Of a stretch of DNA of 64,000 nucleotides, positions 37,550 through 46,736 are shown piece after piece. The notes under the pieces were generated by a model. That model was given only the letters and a program-made list of their open reading frames with translations. It ran no database searches and had not been told where the DNA came from. Origin of the DNA: DATLFA01 sp039934635 (lineage in GTDB: Bacteria > Actinomycetota > Acidimicrobiia > Acidimicrobiales > WLNW01); contig JBDTLT010000004.1 of NCBI GenBank assembly GCA_039934635.1, positions 1 to 64,000 of the forward strand. Direction: 5' to 3'. A program made the translations under genes and the position numbers. Numbering within the stretch: position 1 is the stretch's first letter; every line of letters begins with the position of its first letter.

Positions 37550-38725
37550 ATGGAGTTCCGCCGCATCAGCAACCTGCCGCCGTACGTGTTCACGATCATT
37601 GACAGCCTCAAGGTCGAGATGCGTCGAGGCGGTGCCGACGTCATCGACCTCGGCTTCGGCAATCCCGACCTGCCGTCGCCCGACATCGCCGTCGACAAGC
37701 TGTGCGAAGCCGCCAACAACCCGCGCAACCACCGTTATTCGGCCAGCCGCGGCATCCCCAAGCTGCGCCAGGCCGTCGCCGACCTCTATCTCCGCGAGTT
37801 CGGGGTCGAGCTCGACCCTGACACCGAGGTGATCAACACCATCGGCGCCAAAGAGGGGTTGTCCCACCTCATGTGGACGCTGCTCGAGCCGGGCGATACG
37901 GCCCTCGTTCCTGTGCCGTCGTATCCGATCCACAAGTACGGCCCGTTGTTCGCCGGGGCTCAGGTCAACGAGCTACCGCTCGGCACCGGCCAAGATTTCT
38001 TCGACGTGCTGCAGGAGCGGTTCGAATATTCGTGGCCCCGCCCGCGTGTGATCATCCTGTCCTTCCCGCACAACCCCACGACCACCTGTGTCGATCTCGA
38101 GTTCTGGACGAAGGTGGTCGACTTCGCCCGCCAGCACGAGGTGCTCGTCGTCAACGATTTCGCGTACGCGCAGATCGGCTTCGACGGCTACCTGCCGCCG
38201 TCGATCCTTCAGGTGCCCGGCGCCAAAGACGTGGCGGTCGAGCTCTACTCGATGACGAAGACCTTCTCGATGGCCGGTTGGCGCGTGGCGTTCGCCGTCG
38301 GCAACGCCGAGGTCATCGCCGCGCTGGGCAAGCTCAAGTCCTACCTCGACTACGGCACGTTCCAACCGATACAGATCGCCGCCACCGTCACGATGAACGA
38401 AGCGCCCGATCATCCCAAGATCGTCCGCGAGATCTACCAAGGCCGGCGCGACTCGCTATGCGAAGGGCTCGACCGCATCGGCTGGCACATGGAGCCACCG
38501 AAGGGGACGATGTTCGCGTGGGCGCCCCTGCCCGAGCCATATGTCGAGATGGGTTCGTTGGAGTTCGCCAAGATGTTGGTGCGGGAAGCGCACGTCGCGG
38601 TCTCGCCGGGCATGGGGTTCGGTCCCGGCGGCGAAGGGTTCGTACGATTCGCGCTCATCGAAAACGAGCAGCGCACCTCGCAAGCCATCCGCAACCTGCG
38701 GCGGGCATTGACGAAGTTGGGCTGA
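37550..38725 (+). CDS. Class I/II aminotransferase (alanine transaminase-like)
   Basis: A 391-residue PLP enzyme. The PLP Lys is in SMTKTFSMAGWR (about residue 243), with FPHNPTTTCVD and VVNDFAYAQIGFDGY giving the Asn and Asp/Tyr that bind the cofactor, and the C-terminal Arg in GFVRFALIENE. It resembles AlaC-type glutamate-pyruvate aminotransferases. It lies 8 nt before an ACT-domain gene, consistent with amino-acid metabolism. The ATG is well placed. Confidence 0.9.
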   Translation: MEFRRISNLPPYVFTIIDSLKVEMRRGGADVIDLGFGNPDLPSPDIAVDKLCEAANNPRNHRYSASRGIPKLRQAVADLYLREFGVELDPDTEVINTIGAKEGLSHLMWTLLEPGDTALVPVPSYPIHKYGPLFAGAQVNELPLGTGQDFFDVLQERFEYSWPRPRVIILSFPHNPTTTCVDLEFWTKVVDFARQHEVLVVNDFAYAQIGFDGYLPPSILQVPGAKDVAVELYSMTKTFSMAGWRVAFAVGNAEVIAALGKLKSYLDYGTFQPIQIAATVTMNEAPDHPKIVREIYQGRRDSLCEGLDRIGWHMEPPKGTMFAWAPLPEPYVEMGSLEFAKMLVREAHVAVSPGMGFGPGGEGFVRFALIENEQRTSQAIRNLRRALTKLG

Positions 38726-38732
38726 CTCGACG

Positions 38733-39434
38733 GTGACTTCACAAGATCAACCGACAAATGCGGGTGTCGTGGTGCGGGTGCGCGTGTGGCTCACCGACAG
38801 GCCTGGCGCACTCGGCTCGGTCGCCAGCCGCATCGGTAGCGTGGGCGGCGACGTCATCGGTATCGAGATCCTCGAACGGGGCGCGGGGCGAGCCATCGAC
38901 GATCTCGTCGTCGCGCTACCCAACGCTTCGTTGACCGACTTGCTCGTCGCCGAGATCCAACAAGTCGACGGCGTCGATGTCGAGGAGGTCGTCACCGTCA
39001 CGCCCGACAGCGTCGATCCCGATATCGCGGCGCTCGAGAGTGTCGCCGATCTGCTCGACCTCGATCCGCGCGAGCAGCGCGATGCGATGATCCAAGGTCT
39101 CTGCGCCGTCACCGCCGGCGGCGTAAACGCATCGTGGGGGGCCATCGTCGACGTGTCCGATGCCAGTCGCGACGGCGATCGCAGCGCGGCCATCGTGGCG
39201 CGTGTCGGCACGCCGCCGTCCAACGAATGGTTGGCCGCTTTCGCGCACGGCAGCCAGAGCTCGGCGATGGTATCCGCCGGTCGATCGGGTCCCGACGACA
39301 CGGTCGCGGCCCCGCTCGCTCGCAGCGAACTCGTTCTGCTCGTCGGCCGCGAAGGTCACGCATTTCGCTCGCGCGAACGGCGGCGCTGTGCTGCGATCGC
39401 GCGCATCGTCGACCGCCGCCTCGGCTCTTGGTAG
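38733..39434 (+). CDS. ACT-domain protein with a C-terminal GAF-like region
   Basis: A 233-residue protein. Residues ~13-85 form an ACT domain (VRVWLTDRPGALGSVASRIG, then IEILERG), a fold that binds amino acids. The remaining ~140 residues are of mixed alpha/beta type and could be a degenerate GAF-like sensor. The start is GTG at 38733. Being downstream of an aminotransferase, it may sense an amino acid to regulate it; that is inference. Confidence 0.75.
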   Translation: MTSQDQPTNAGVVVRVRVWLTDRPGALGSVASRIGSVGGDVIGIEILERGAGRAIDDLVVALPNASLTDLLVAEIQQVDGVDVEEVVTVTPDSVDPDIAALESVADLLDLDPREQRDAMIQGLCAVTAGGVNASWGAIVDVSDASRDGDRSAAIVARVGTPPSNEWLAAFAHGSQSSAMVSAGRSGPDDTVAAPLARSELVLLVGREGHAFRSRERRRCAAIARIVDRRLGSW

Positions 39435-39446
39435 TTGGCGCGCGCG

Positions 39447-39464
39447 ACGTCCCCGCGGGGACGT
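39447..39464. terminator. Palindromic hairpin followed by T-run
   Basis: ACGTCCCCGCGGGGACGT is a perfect 18-nt palindrome followed by TTT. It lies 12 nt after the ACT-domain gene's stop and is symmetric enough to act in both directions. Its 14-nt core GTCCCCGCGGGGAC recurs at 52082-52095. Confidence 0.6.
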
Positions 39465-39568
39465 TTTGTCGCACCGTCAGGTTGTTGTGACGTGCGCTGG
39501 CACGCGCGCCGCGGAGGTACAGAGCAGTACGAGGTTGCAGATGCGGTTGTGCGGTCGAACGTCTGCCT

Positions 39569-39619
39569 GGTTCTCGCTGTCGAACGTGGGACATATTGCG
39601 ACGTTTGACAGCGAGAACC
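39569..39619. repeat. Long inverted repeat, 19-nt arms with 13-nt spacer
   Basis: Left arm 39569-39587 begins GGTTCTCGCTGTC and right arm 39601-39619 ends GACAGCGAGAACC. The arms match at 18 of 19 positions, and the exception would be a G-U pair in RNA. There is no T-run after either arm. It is much longer than an ordinary terminator stem and could be a structured RNA, a transcription barrier, or the relic of a mobile element end. Confidence 0.6.
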
Positions 39620-39853
39620 GAGGACCGAGGGCCGCAGGGGGCAGATTGAGAATGGACGAGGTTCGCGAGGTCGATCCGTTCGGTCGAACTGTTCTCGGCG
39701 CAGTTTGCCTCGACTATGCGGGAAACTGCGCTAGGAACAACGAGCAAGCGGACCGAGCGTTTTACTGGGGATCGACGAGGTCCGCGACGGCAAACGGTCA
39801 GCGTAGGCGCGACCAAGGTGCAGAGGTCTGCGCTTCGTGCTGCACGTCGAAAG

Positions 39854-40153
39854 CTACGCGCTCGCGGTCACTTCGACGATGCGTAGCGACACGAGTTCGA
39901 TGCCCACCGCCATCTGATGCGGCGCATTCGCACGCACATTGTCGGCGAACGCACTCGCGGCCTCGATCGAATCGAACGTGACGAGGACCACGCTCTCGCC
40001 GGCGGCACGATCCAACGTCCAACAGCCGGTCACGAAGCCGGGGGAGGAGCGAACGCCGGGCACGATCAATCGATTCAGTCCCTCGCGCTGCTCGGTCTCC
40101 CGTGAGAGATCCATACGAAATGTCGCCAGGGTTGCGTGCGTCGGACTGTTCAT
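39854..40153 (-). CDS. Antibiotic-biosynthesis-monooxygenase-like small protein
   Basis: A 99-residue ferredoxin-like-fold (dimeric alpha/beta barrel) protein with the strand pattern GVRSSPGFVTGCWT, VVLVTFDSIEAASAFADNVRAN. The fold is used by small monooxygenases and stress proteins. Catalytic residues cannot be assigned. The ATG at 40153 starts it. It follows glpK on the same strand across 56 nt. Confidence 0.75.
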   Translation of the reverse strand: MNSPTHATLATFRMDLSRETEQREGLNRLIVPGVRSSPGFVTGCWTLDRAAGESVVLVTFDSIEAASAFADNVRANAPHQMAVGIELVSLRIVEVTASA

Positions 40154-40209
40154 CTGCGCATATTGCCCGCGCCGCGTCGCCCTGTCGACCACGCTCGGCC
40201 GTGAGAGGG

Positions 40210-41676
40210 TCAGTCGTCGACGGCCCACGCGCGGCAACGCTCGACGGCGCGGCGCCAGCGGGCGTGGTCGGCATCGGCGCGATGACGAGCGCCGCTCGGC
40301 TCGAAGCGCGCGCCGGGTCGCCAGCCTTGCGCGATGTCGTCGATGGTCCACAGCCCGCACCCGACACCCGCGGCGTAGGCCGCGCCGAGCGCCGTCGTCT
40401 CGGCGCTGGTGCTGCGCACGACGGGCACCGATAGTTGATCGGCCTGTAGCCGCAGCAACAGGTCCATCACCGATGCGCCGCCGTCGACGCGCAACTCGGC
40501 GAGCGGCCGCCCACTGGCGCGGACCATGGCGTCGACGACATCGCGCGTTTGGAACGCCATCGCCTCGACGCACGCCCGGGCCAACTCGGCTCGTCCGCTG
40601 CCGCGGGTCAAGCCGATGATCATGCCGCGCGCATGAGGGTCCCACCACGGGCTGCCGAGGCCGGTGAACGCGGGGACGAACACGACGCCGCCGCTGTCGG
40701 CCACCGACTCCGCCAGTTGGCCGATCTCCCGAGCATCGGCAATCATGCCGATGCCGTCGCGCAACCACTGGATGGCGGCACCGGTCACGAAGATCGCTCC
40801 TTCGAGCGCGTAAGTGAACGACTCGTCGGCGAGTTGCCACGCAACGGTGGTCAACAGCCCATCGGCCGGCGGGGGACAGACGCCGCCAATGTTCATCAAC
40901 ACGAATGAACCGGTGCCATACGTGTTCTTGGCCATACCCGGCTCGAAGCATGCTTGCCCGAAGAGCGCGGCCTGTTGGTCGCCCAACATCGACGCCACCG
41001 GAATCCCCGCCGGCAGCGCGCCGAAAGCGACGGTCGTGCCGCTGACCGCGGTCGACGGCACGACATCGGCCATCGCCGAACGTGGGATGTCGAAGAGCGC
41101 CATGAGTTCGGGTGACCAACCCTGGGCGCGGATGTCGTACAACATCGTCCGCGACGCGTTGGACGGATCGGTCACGAACGACGCACCACCGGTGAGGTTC
41201 CAGGCGAGCCAGGTGTCGACCGTGCCGAACGCGAGCTGCTCGCCGCGATCGACATGACCGTTGCGCAGCAACCATTCGATCTTCGTCGCGGAGAAGTAGG
41301 GATCGAGTACGAGGCCGGTGCGCGCGCGGATGTCGGTCAGATGCGGTTCGAGCTCGGCACAACGATCGGCGGTGCGCCGATCCTGCCAAACGATGGCGCG
41401 GTGCAGCGGCCGGCCGGTATGCCGGTCCCACGCGACGATCGTCTCTCGCTGGTTCGTGATGCCGATGGCCGCGATCGGGCGGGCGATGGCGCGGGCGACT
41501 TCGTCGAGCACCGTCAGCGCGAGCTGCCAGATCTCGCTGGCGTCGTGTTCGACCCAGCCCGGACGCGGATAGTGCTGGGCGAGTTCGCGATACGCGCTTG
41601 CGATCGGAAGGCCCTCGTCATCGACCGCGAACGCGCGCACACCGGTGGTGCCAGCGTCGATCGTGATCACGGTCAT
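40210..41676 (-). CDS. glpK: Glycerol kinase
   Basis: A 488-residue FGGY-family kinase that phosphorylates glycerol to glycerol 3-phosphate. The N terminus MTVITIDAGTTGVRAF has the phosphate loop. GITNQRETIVAWDRHTGRPLHRAIVWQDRRT and the glycerol-site region are intact, and MLGDQQAALFGQACFEPGMAKNTYGTGSF matches the GlpK second FGGY signature. The ATG at 41676 is used; a longer frame upstream overlaps the divergent pfkA gene. No glycerol transporter or dehydrogenase lies next to it. Confidence 0.95.
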   Translation of the reverse strand: MTVITIDAGTTGVRAFAVDDEGLPIASAYRELAQHYPRPGWVEHDASEIWQLALTVLDEVARAIARPIAAIGITNQRETIVAWDRHTGRPLHRAIVWQDRRTADRCAELEPHLTDIRARTGLVLDPYFSATKIEWLLRNGHVDRGEQLAFGTVDTWLAWNLTGGASFVTDPSNASRTMLYDIRAQGWSPELMALFDIPRSAMADVVPSTAVSGTTVAFGALPAGIPVASMLGDQQAALFGQACFEPGMAKNTYGTGSFVLMNIGGVCPPPADGLLTTVAWQLADESFTYALEGAIFVTGAAIQWLRDGIGMIADAREIGQLAESVADSGGVVFVPAFTGLGSPWWDPHARGMIIGLTRGSGRAELARACVEAMAFQTRDVVDAMVRASGRPLAELRVDGGASVMDLLLRLQADQLSVPVVRSTSAETTALGAAYAAGVGCGLWTIDDIAQGWRPGARFEPSGARHRADADHARWRRAVERCRAWAVDD

Positions 41677-41782
41677 GCGGGTGGTCAGCGTAGTGTGAGG
41701 GCCCGAGCGACCCGGCCCTAGCGGCCGTTTCCGAGCGGGAAGCAAGACAGAGCGCGGAGCGACCCCGAAAGAAGGAGACCAG

Positions 41783-42811
41783 ATGCGCATCGGTGTGCTC
41801 ACCGGAGGTGGTGACTGCCCGGGACTCAACGCAGTGATCCGCGCGATCGTTCGCAAGGCCGAGCGCACGTATCGCGACGAGGTGATCGGCTTCCACGACG
41901 GCTGGTTGGGCGTGATCGAGGATCGCTGGATGCGCCTCGACATCGAGCGCGTGCGCGGCATCTTGCCCCGCGGTGGCACGATGTTGGGCACCTCGCGGGT
42001 GCAACCGTTCGGCGTGCCCAACGGCGTCGAACGCGTGCGCCAGACGATGTCCGACAACGGCATCGACGCGATCATCAGCGTGGGCGGCGAGGGCACGCTC
42101 GCAGCCACCGCCGAGCTGTTCGCTCTGGGCCTGCCGGTGGTGGGTGTGCCCAAGACGATCGACAACGACATCGAAGGCACTGATCTCACCTTCGGTTTCG
42201 TCACCGCCGTCGAAGTGGCGACCGAAGCCATCGATCGGTTGCACACGACCGCCGAGTCGCACAACCGCGTGATGGTCGTCGAAGTCATGGGTCGTCACAC
42301 GGGCCACATCGCAACGTGGGCCGGCATCGCCGGCGGCGCCGCGCTGACGCTCGTACCCGAAGAGCCCTTCGACATCGACGTGGTGTGTCGTTCGATCGTG
42401 CGCCGTCACGAGAGCGGTCGCTACGCGACGATCGTCGTCGTCGCCGAAGGGGCGCGTCCGGTCGAAGGCACCCTCGACATCGGTGTCGAAGAGCACGACC
42501 AGTATGGGCACATCAAGCTGGGCGGCATCGCGAACATCGTCGCGGCAGAGATCGGCCGGCGCACCGGTATCGACACCAAGGTCACGATTCTCGGGCACGT
42601 GCAACGGGGTGGCACGCCCAGCGCGTACGACCGAGTGTTGTGCTCGTGGCTGGGCGTCGCCGCGGTCGAAGCCGTACACGACGGTGCGTTCGGCATGATG
42701 ATGTCGTTGCGCGGTGGTTTGATCGAACGCGTCCCGCTGTCCGAGATAAAGGGCAAAGTACGCGTCGTCGACCCGATACTGCTCGACGCCGCCAAAGTGT
42801 TCTTCGCGTAG
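41783..42811 (+). CDS. pfkA: 6-phosphofructokinase, group III (actinobacterial type)
   Basis: A 342-residue glycolytic kinase. The phosphate loop TGGGDCPGLN is at ~7-16. GGEGT at 101-105 puts Gly at position 104, as in ATP-dependent enzymes, while PKTIDND at 123-129 has Lys124, which is found in PPi-dependent enzymes. The G104/K124 pair is the pattern reported for actinobacterial ATP-dependent members of group III, so ATP is the more likely donor. The ATG follows AAGGAG. It is transcribed away from glpK. Confidence 0.93.
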   Translation: MRIGVLTGGGDCPGLNAVIRAIVRKAERTYRDEVIGFHDGWLGVIEDRWMRLDIERVRGILPRGGTMLGTSRVQPFGVPNGVERVRQTMSDNGIDAIISVGGEGTLAATAELFALGLPVVGVPKTIDNDIEGTDLTFGFVTAVEVATEAIDRLHTTAESHNRVMVVEVMGRHTGHIATWAGIAGGAALTLVPEEPFDIDVVCRSIVRRHESGRYATIVVVAEGARPVEGTLDIGVEEHDQYGHIKLGGIANIVAAEIGRRTGIDTKVTILGHVQRGGTPSAYDRVLCSWLGVAAVEAVHDGAFGMMMSLRGGLIERVPLSEIKGKVRVVDPILLDAAKVFFA

Positions 42812-42823
42812 CGCGTTGCCGAG

Positions 42824-43558
42824 CTAACGCGATGTGGCAGTCGCGCCCGACGTCGGTGCGGACGCTCCCGGAGCGGACGCGCCGGGCGCCAAGCTGCCGG
42901 GCGCCAAGCTGCCGGGCGCACTCGACGGCACGGGTGTGGTCGGCGCCGGAGGAGTCGTCGGCGGGATCGTCGAGGTCGAGGTCGTCGTCGTATAGACGGT
43001 CTCGGCGTCGTAGTCGGACGGCCGCACCCCTTGGCCGGTCGGCTTGTCGCCGCTCTTCAACGGCACCGGGTACAGCCCGTTACGCACGGAGAACTGCACG
43101 CTGTCGACGTCGGGCAGTCCGGTCAAGGTGAACACGATCTGTTGGAACGCCAGGATGAGCGTGTTGCGATTGACGTTGCGCACGTCGAAGTTGGGCAGGA
43201 TGACGATCTTTTCGTTCTTGGTCGGGCTGTCGACGACCTGAAAGGTGACCGTCTTCGGGATCTTGGACTCGAGGCGACTCTCCTGCGGCCCGTCGACGAT
43301 CAACGCTTCGAGCAAGGCGGACGCGTCGACCGGCATCTTGACGCCGGTCATGATGCCTTCGAGCTTCTTGTCGGACGTGCGGACGAAATACACCTTGGCC
43401 TGGGTGCGGGGCGCGTCGACGCTCGACGTAGTCACCGGTGCGATGGTGTTGCGTTGGGGGTTGGTCACGATGCGGGCGTTGTCGTCGCGCGGCACGCTGC
43501 ATGCCGCGGCCATCACCGACAGCGTTACAAAGAGTGCGGCGAGAACGCGTCGGGTCAT
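42824..43558 (-). CDS. GerMN-domain lipoprotein, LpqB-like
   Basis: A 244-residue lipoprotein. The signal peptide MTRRVLAALFVTLSVMAAAC ends in the lipobox Cys20. A GerMN domain follows (VYFVRTSDKKLEGI, then LTGLPDVDSVQFSV). The C terminus is a Thr/Pro/Ala-rich tail with PGSLAPGSLAPGASAPGAS repeats. Its ATG overlaps the stop of the sensor kinase gene. In mycobacteria LpqB follows mtrAB and carries GerMN plus a beta-propeller; here only GerMN is present, so this is a short form of the same partner. Confidence 0.85.
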   Translation of the reverse strand: MTRRVLAALFVTLSVMAAACSVPRDDNARIVTNPQRNTIAPVTTSSVDAPRTQAKVYFVRTSDKKLEGIMTGVKMPVDASALLEALIVDGPQESRLESKIPKTVTFQVVDSPTKNEKIVILPNFDVRNVNRNTLILAFQQIVFTLTGLPDVDSVQFSVRNGLYPVPLKSGDKPTGQGVRPSDYDAETVYTTTTSTSTIPPTTPPAPTTPVPSSAPGSLAPGSLAPGASAPGASAPTSGATATSR

Positions 43559-45090
43559 GGTTGGCCTCCGACCACACGCTCCAGTTGGCGGTCGAGTCCG
43601 ACTTCGGGATCGAGTGGCAACTCGACGATGAACCGCGCGCCGCTCTGACCGTCCGCGCGGTCTTCGACCCAGACGCGCCCACCGTGCAGGTGGACGTGCT
43701 CGGTGACCAGTGACAGGCCGAGACCGACGCCGCTGTCGCTGCCGCGCCGCCCTCCCGCCCCGCCACGCGAGAACCGATCGAAGATGACGATGCGCTCCTC
43801 GATGGGAACGCCCGGCCCACGATCTTCGACCGCGATCTGCACCGAATCGCCGAGGTCGAGCAGCTCGACACACGTCGTGCCATCGCCATACTTCGTCGCG
43901 TTCTCGACGAGGTTGTACAACACGCGTGCGAGGCGGCGTTTGTCGGCCAGGATGACGATCGACTCCATCGAAGGGTCGTAGATGATGGGCACGGGTTCGG
44001 CGCTCGCCCGCGACACTGCTTGCCGAGTGAACTCGACGAGGTTGAGGTCTTCGAGTTCGAGTCGTGCGGTGCCGACGTCGAAGCGCGAAATCTCGAGCAG
44101 ATCCTCGACGAGTTGCTTGAACCGTTGGAGGTCGCTAGACAGCAACTCGACTGCTGTCTGGGCGCGCTCGGGCAACTCGTCCATGCGTGTTTCGAGTACG
44201 GCGACCGATGCCGTCAACGTCATCAGTGGTGAACGCAACTCGTGGCTCACTTCGGACGCGAACCGAGCGTCGCGCTCGACTCGCTCTTGCAGCGCGCCGG
44301 CCATTTCGTTGAACGAGGCCGCGAGTGAGGCCAGATCACGGTCGGCCGGCGGTACGAGGCGGGTGTCGAGCCGGCCTCCCGCGATTGCTTCGGCGGCGGC
44401 GGCGACGTCACCCAGCGGCCGGACCGTGCGCCGAGCGGCCCACGTACCGACGAAGGCGCCGATACCGGCAGTGCTCGCGGCCGCGGCAACGAGGATGTAG
44501 GTCAGGGAGCGAAGAGTGTCCTGGATGTCGTCGAGTTGAATGCGCTCGTAGTACTGCACGCCGGTGAATTCCTTGAGCGGTACACCGATGATCAGGACAG
44601 GCCCGGTGTCCTTGTCGACGGTGCGGATGAGTGCGCTCTCGCCGCCGTTCACTTCGGACAGCAATTTCAGCGGAACGTCGTTCTCGTCGAACTCGCCTGC
44701 GGCCGAGGGTCGCCACTCGTTCTGCGCTGCTCGGATCGGGTTGAGGTAATGCACGATGAAGTCATTGGGTGACTTCAAGTTGTCAACGATGAGGTCGATG
44801 TCATTGACCGGGTCGTCCTTGAGGTAACCGCTGGCTTGTTGCGCGTTGTCGAACACTTCGTCGAGCGCGGCCGCCTCACGTTTCTGCAACAAGTTCTGGC
44901 GGGTGAGGTACAAGGTGGCGCCCGCGAGCAATGCGGACATGAGCAGGCCGCCCAACGCGAACGTGAGCGTGACGCGGGCGCGCAAGCTGAGCCGGCGCAA
45001 GAGACGGAAGCGGTGAACCTTGTGTACGACTCCGACCCGGCGGCTGGCCCGGGCGGCGCGGCGAGAATGCGAGCGGGCCAGCGCCGTCAC
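43555..45090 (-). CDS. Membrane sensor histidine kinase, MtrB-like
   Basis: A 511-residue kinase. A basic N terminus leads to membrane helix 1 (~40-62), an extracytoplasmic sensor region (~65-195), helix 2 (~196-216), HAMP (~218-270), and the dimerisation domain with EVSHELRSPLMTL where His283 is phosphorylated. The HATPase domain follows (NLVENATKYG, EDRGPGVP, GVGLGLSLV). It forms an operon with the response regulator upstream and the GerMN lipoprotein downstream, both overlapped by 4 nt, as in mtrA-mtrB-lpqB. Confidence 0.92.
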   Translation of the reverse strand: MTALARSHSRRAARASRRVGVVHKVHRFRLLRRLSLRARVTLTFALGGLLMSALLAGATLYLTRQNLLQKREAAALDEVFDNAQQASGYLKDDPVNDIDLIVDNLKSPNDFIVHYLNPIRAAQNEWRPSAAGEFDENDVPLKLLSEVNGGESALIRTVDKDTGPVLIIGVPLKEFTGVQYYERIQLDDIQDTLRSLTYILVAAAASTAGIGAFVGTWAARRTVRPLGDVAAAAEAIAGGRLDTRLVPPADRDLASLAASFNEMAGALQERVERDARFASEVSHELRSPLMTLTASVAVLETRMDELPERAQTAVELLSSDLQRFKQLVEDLLEISRFDVGTARLELEDLNLVEFTRQAVSRASAEPVPIIYDPSMESIVILADKRRLARVLYNLVENATKYGDGTTCVELLDLGDSVQIAVEDRGPGVPIEERIVIFDRFSRGGAGGRRGSDSGVGLGLSLVTEHVHLHGGRVWVEDRADGQSGARFIVELPLDPEVGLDRQLERVVGGQP

Positions 45091-45767
45091 CCCTGGAGCT
45101 TGTAGCCGAGGCCGCGCACGGTGACCACGTGACGCGGGTTGGCAGCATCACCTTCGACCTTGGTGCGCAGGCGGCGTACGTGGACATCGACCAACCGGCC
45201 GTCGCCGAAATAGCCGTAGCCCCACACGCGCTCGAGTAGCGCTTCGCGCGACAGCACCCTGCCGGGGTTTTGTGCGAGCTCGACGAGGAGGCGGAACTCG
45301 GTCTTGGTGAGGTGCAGCTCTTCGCCGTTCTTGCGGACGACGCCTTCTTCGGGGGCGATCTCGAGCTCGCCGAAGACGAGGCGCGGCATGTTGGGGTCGG
45401 TCGACCGGACACGCCGCAGCAGCGCGCGTATACGGGCGCTCAGCTCTTTGGGGGCGAACGGCTTGGTCAGGTAGTCGTCCGCGCCGGCCTCGAGCCCGGC
45501 GACGACATCGTGGGTGTCGGCGCGAGCGGTGACCATGATGATGGGCACATCGCTCGTGCGGCGGATCGAACGGCAGACCTCGAACCCGTCGATGCCCGGC
45601 AACATGATGTCGATGAGGACGACATCGCTGGCATGGCGGTTGAACGATTGGAGTGCTTCTTCGCCGCTCGACGCCTCGTCGACGACCCACCCCTCGTCCT
45701 CGAGGGCGAGTTTGACCGCGGTGCGGATTCGTTCGTCATCTTCGACCGTAAGGATTCGAGTTCCCAC
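45087..45767 (-). CDS. OmpR-type response regulator, MtrA-like
   Basis: A 226-residue regulator. The receiver domain has the acidic pair ED at 9-10, Asp53 (LIDIMLPGIDG) as the phosphorylation site, and the switch Lys in LTKPFAPKEL. The C-terminal winged helix (HLTKTEFRLLVELAQNPGRV, VDVHVRRLRTKVE) binds DNA. The start is GTG 45767. Gene order and neighbours match MtrAB, which in actinobacteria links cell-wall synthesis and division to osmotic signals. Confidence 0.92.
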   Translation of the reverse strand: MGTRILTVEDDERIRTAVKLALEDEGWVVDEASSGEEALQSFNRHASDVVLIDIMLPGIDGFEVCRSIRRTSDVPIIMVTARADTHDVVAGLEAGADDYLTKPFAPKELSARIRALLRRVRSTDPNMPRLVFGELEIAPEEGVVRKNGEELHLTKTEFRLLVELAQNPGRVLSREALLERVWGYGYFGDGRLVDVHVRRLRTKVEGDAANPRHVVTVRGLGYKLQG

Positions 45768-45872
45768 GTTGTCTTCGCCTTCTGTCGACGCCCGTTGTCT
45801 GCAGCCACCCTCGCCAGGGTCATTCTCGCGTGCTCCAGTCCAACGGTGCTCGCACGGGGAGGTTATCGCCCT

Positions 45873-46688
45873 TTAGGTGGGCATCTGGTCGGCGTGGGCC
45901 GACCGTAGGAGATCACACAGATCGCCGTGTAATGGCGCTCCCGCGGCGACGATCATCGGGCCGAGCGTCGGCCGGCCGGCGAGATCGGTGACCGCGGCGC
46001 CGCTTTCGAGCGCGATGACGGTGCCCGCGGCGATGTCCCACGACGAGATGCCGTACTCGTAGTACGCGTCGAGTCGGCCGCAGGCGACCGAACACAAATC
46101 GATCGCCGCCCCACCCATTCGGCGGATATCACGCACCGCGGGCAGGACGTGTTGCAGCACCTGCGCCTGCGCCCGCCGCCGCTCGGCTCGGTAGCCGAAA
46201 CCGGTACCGACGAGTGCTTCCGCGAGTGACGGCCGGTGCGATGCCGCGATCCTCACGTCGTTGCGGAACGCACCACTGCCGCGCCGCGCCCGAAAAATCT
46301 CACCCAGAGTGGGATCACCGACGACACCGACCGCAAGATCGCCATCGACGCTCGCACCGATCGACACCGAGTAACCGGGATGTCCATAGAGGTAGTTCGT
46401 CGTGCCATCGATCGGATCGACATACCAGTGGACGCCGCTCGACCCTTCACGGCGCGTGCCTTCCTCGCCGACGATCGCGTCGCGCGGGCGGGCCGCGATG
46501 AGCGCATCGGTGATGTGGCGCTCGGCCCACAAGTCCATCTCGGTCACCATGTCGGTGTGGGTCGATTTGGTCGCGTGCACGAGCGCCTGCGGGTCAGCGG
46601 CCGCACCCGCGCGTGCGTCGGCCAACGTGGCCATGACGGATACGACGATCGACTGCGCGAGTTCGAGTAGCTCGTCGAGATCAGTCAC
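45873..46688 (-). CDS. Inositol-monophosphatase-family enzyme
   Basis: A 271-residue Mg-dependent phosphatase. The metal motifs are IVGEEG (~72-77), DPIDGTTNY (~91-99) and [11 protein letters not shown] (~218-228), all intact. The substrate could be inositol 1-phosphate, which would serve phosphatidylinositol synthesis, or histidinol phosphate or another sugar phosphate. The start is GTG 46688; the longer frame upstream overlaps the divergent threonine aldolase gene. Confidence 0.9.
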   Translation of the reverse strand: MTDLDELLELAQSIVVSVMATLADARAGAAADPQALVHATKSTHTDMVTEMDLWAERHITDALIAARPRDAIVGEEGTRREGSSGVHWYVDPIDGTTNYLYGHPGYSVSIGASVDGDLAVGVVGDPTLGEIFRARRGSGAFRNDVRIAASHRPSLAEALVGTGFGYRAERRRAQAQVLQHVLPAVRDIRRMGGAAIDLCSVACGRLDAYYEYGISSWDIAAGTVIALESGAAVTDLAGRPTLGPMIVAAGAPLHGDLCDLLRSAHADQMPT

Positions 46689-46736
46689 CGGGTAAGCGTA
46701 CGGTGCGCCCCGGCCCCTGCCGCTACCATCCGGCCG

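Larger units (their letters stand above)
39435..39853. other. Hairpin-rich convergent intergenic region
   Basis: About 420 nt between the ends of two convergent genes. No convincing gene. It holds three inverted repeats: a terminator-like palindrome at 39447-39464, a 19-nt-arm repeat at 39569-39619, and a 9-nt-arm repeat (GCGCAGTTT at 39698-39706, AAACTGCGC at 39723-39731). The content suggests structured RNA or a decayed element rather than coding sequence. Confidence 0.5.

Noticed and set aside
43555..43561. Considered whether the kinase and lipoprotein were a split gene.
   Set aside because: The ATGA overlap, signal peptide and lipobox show two separate genes.
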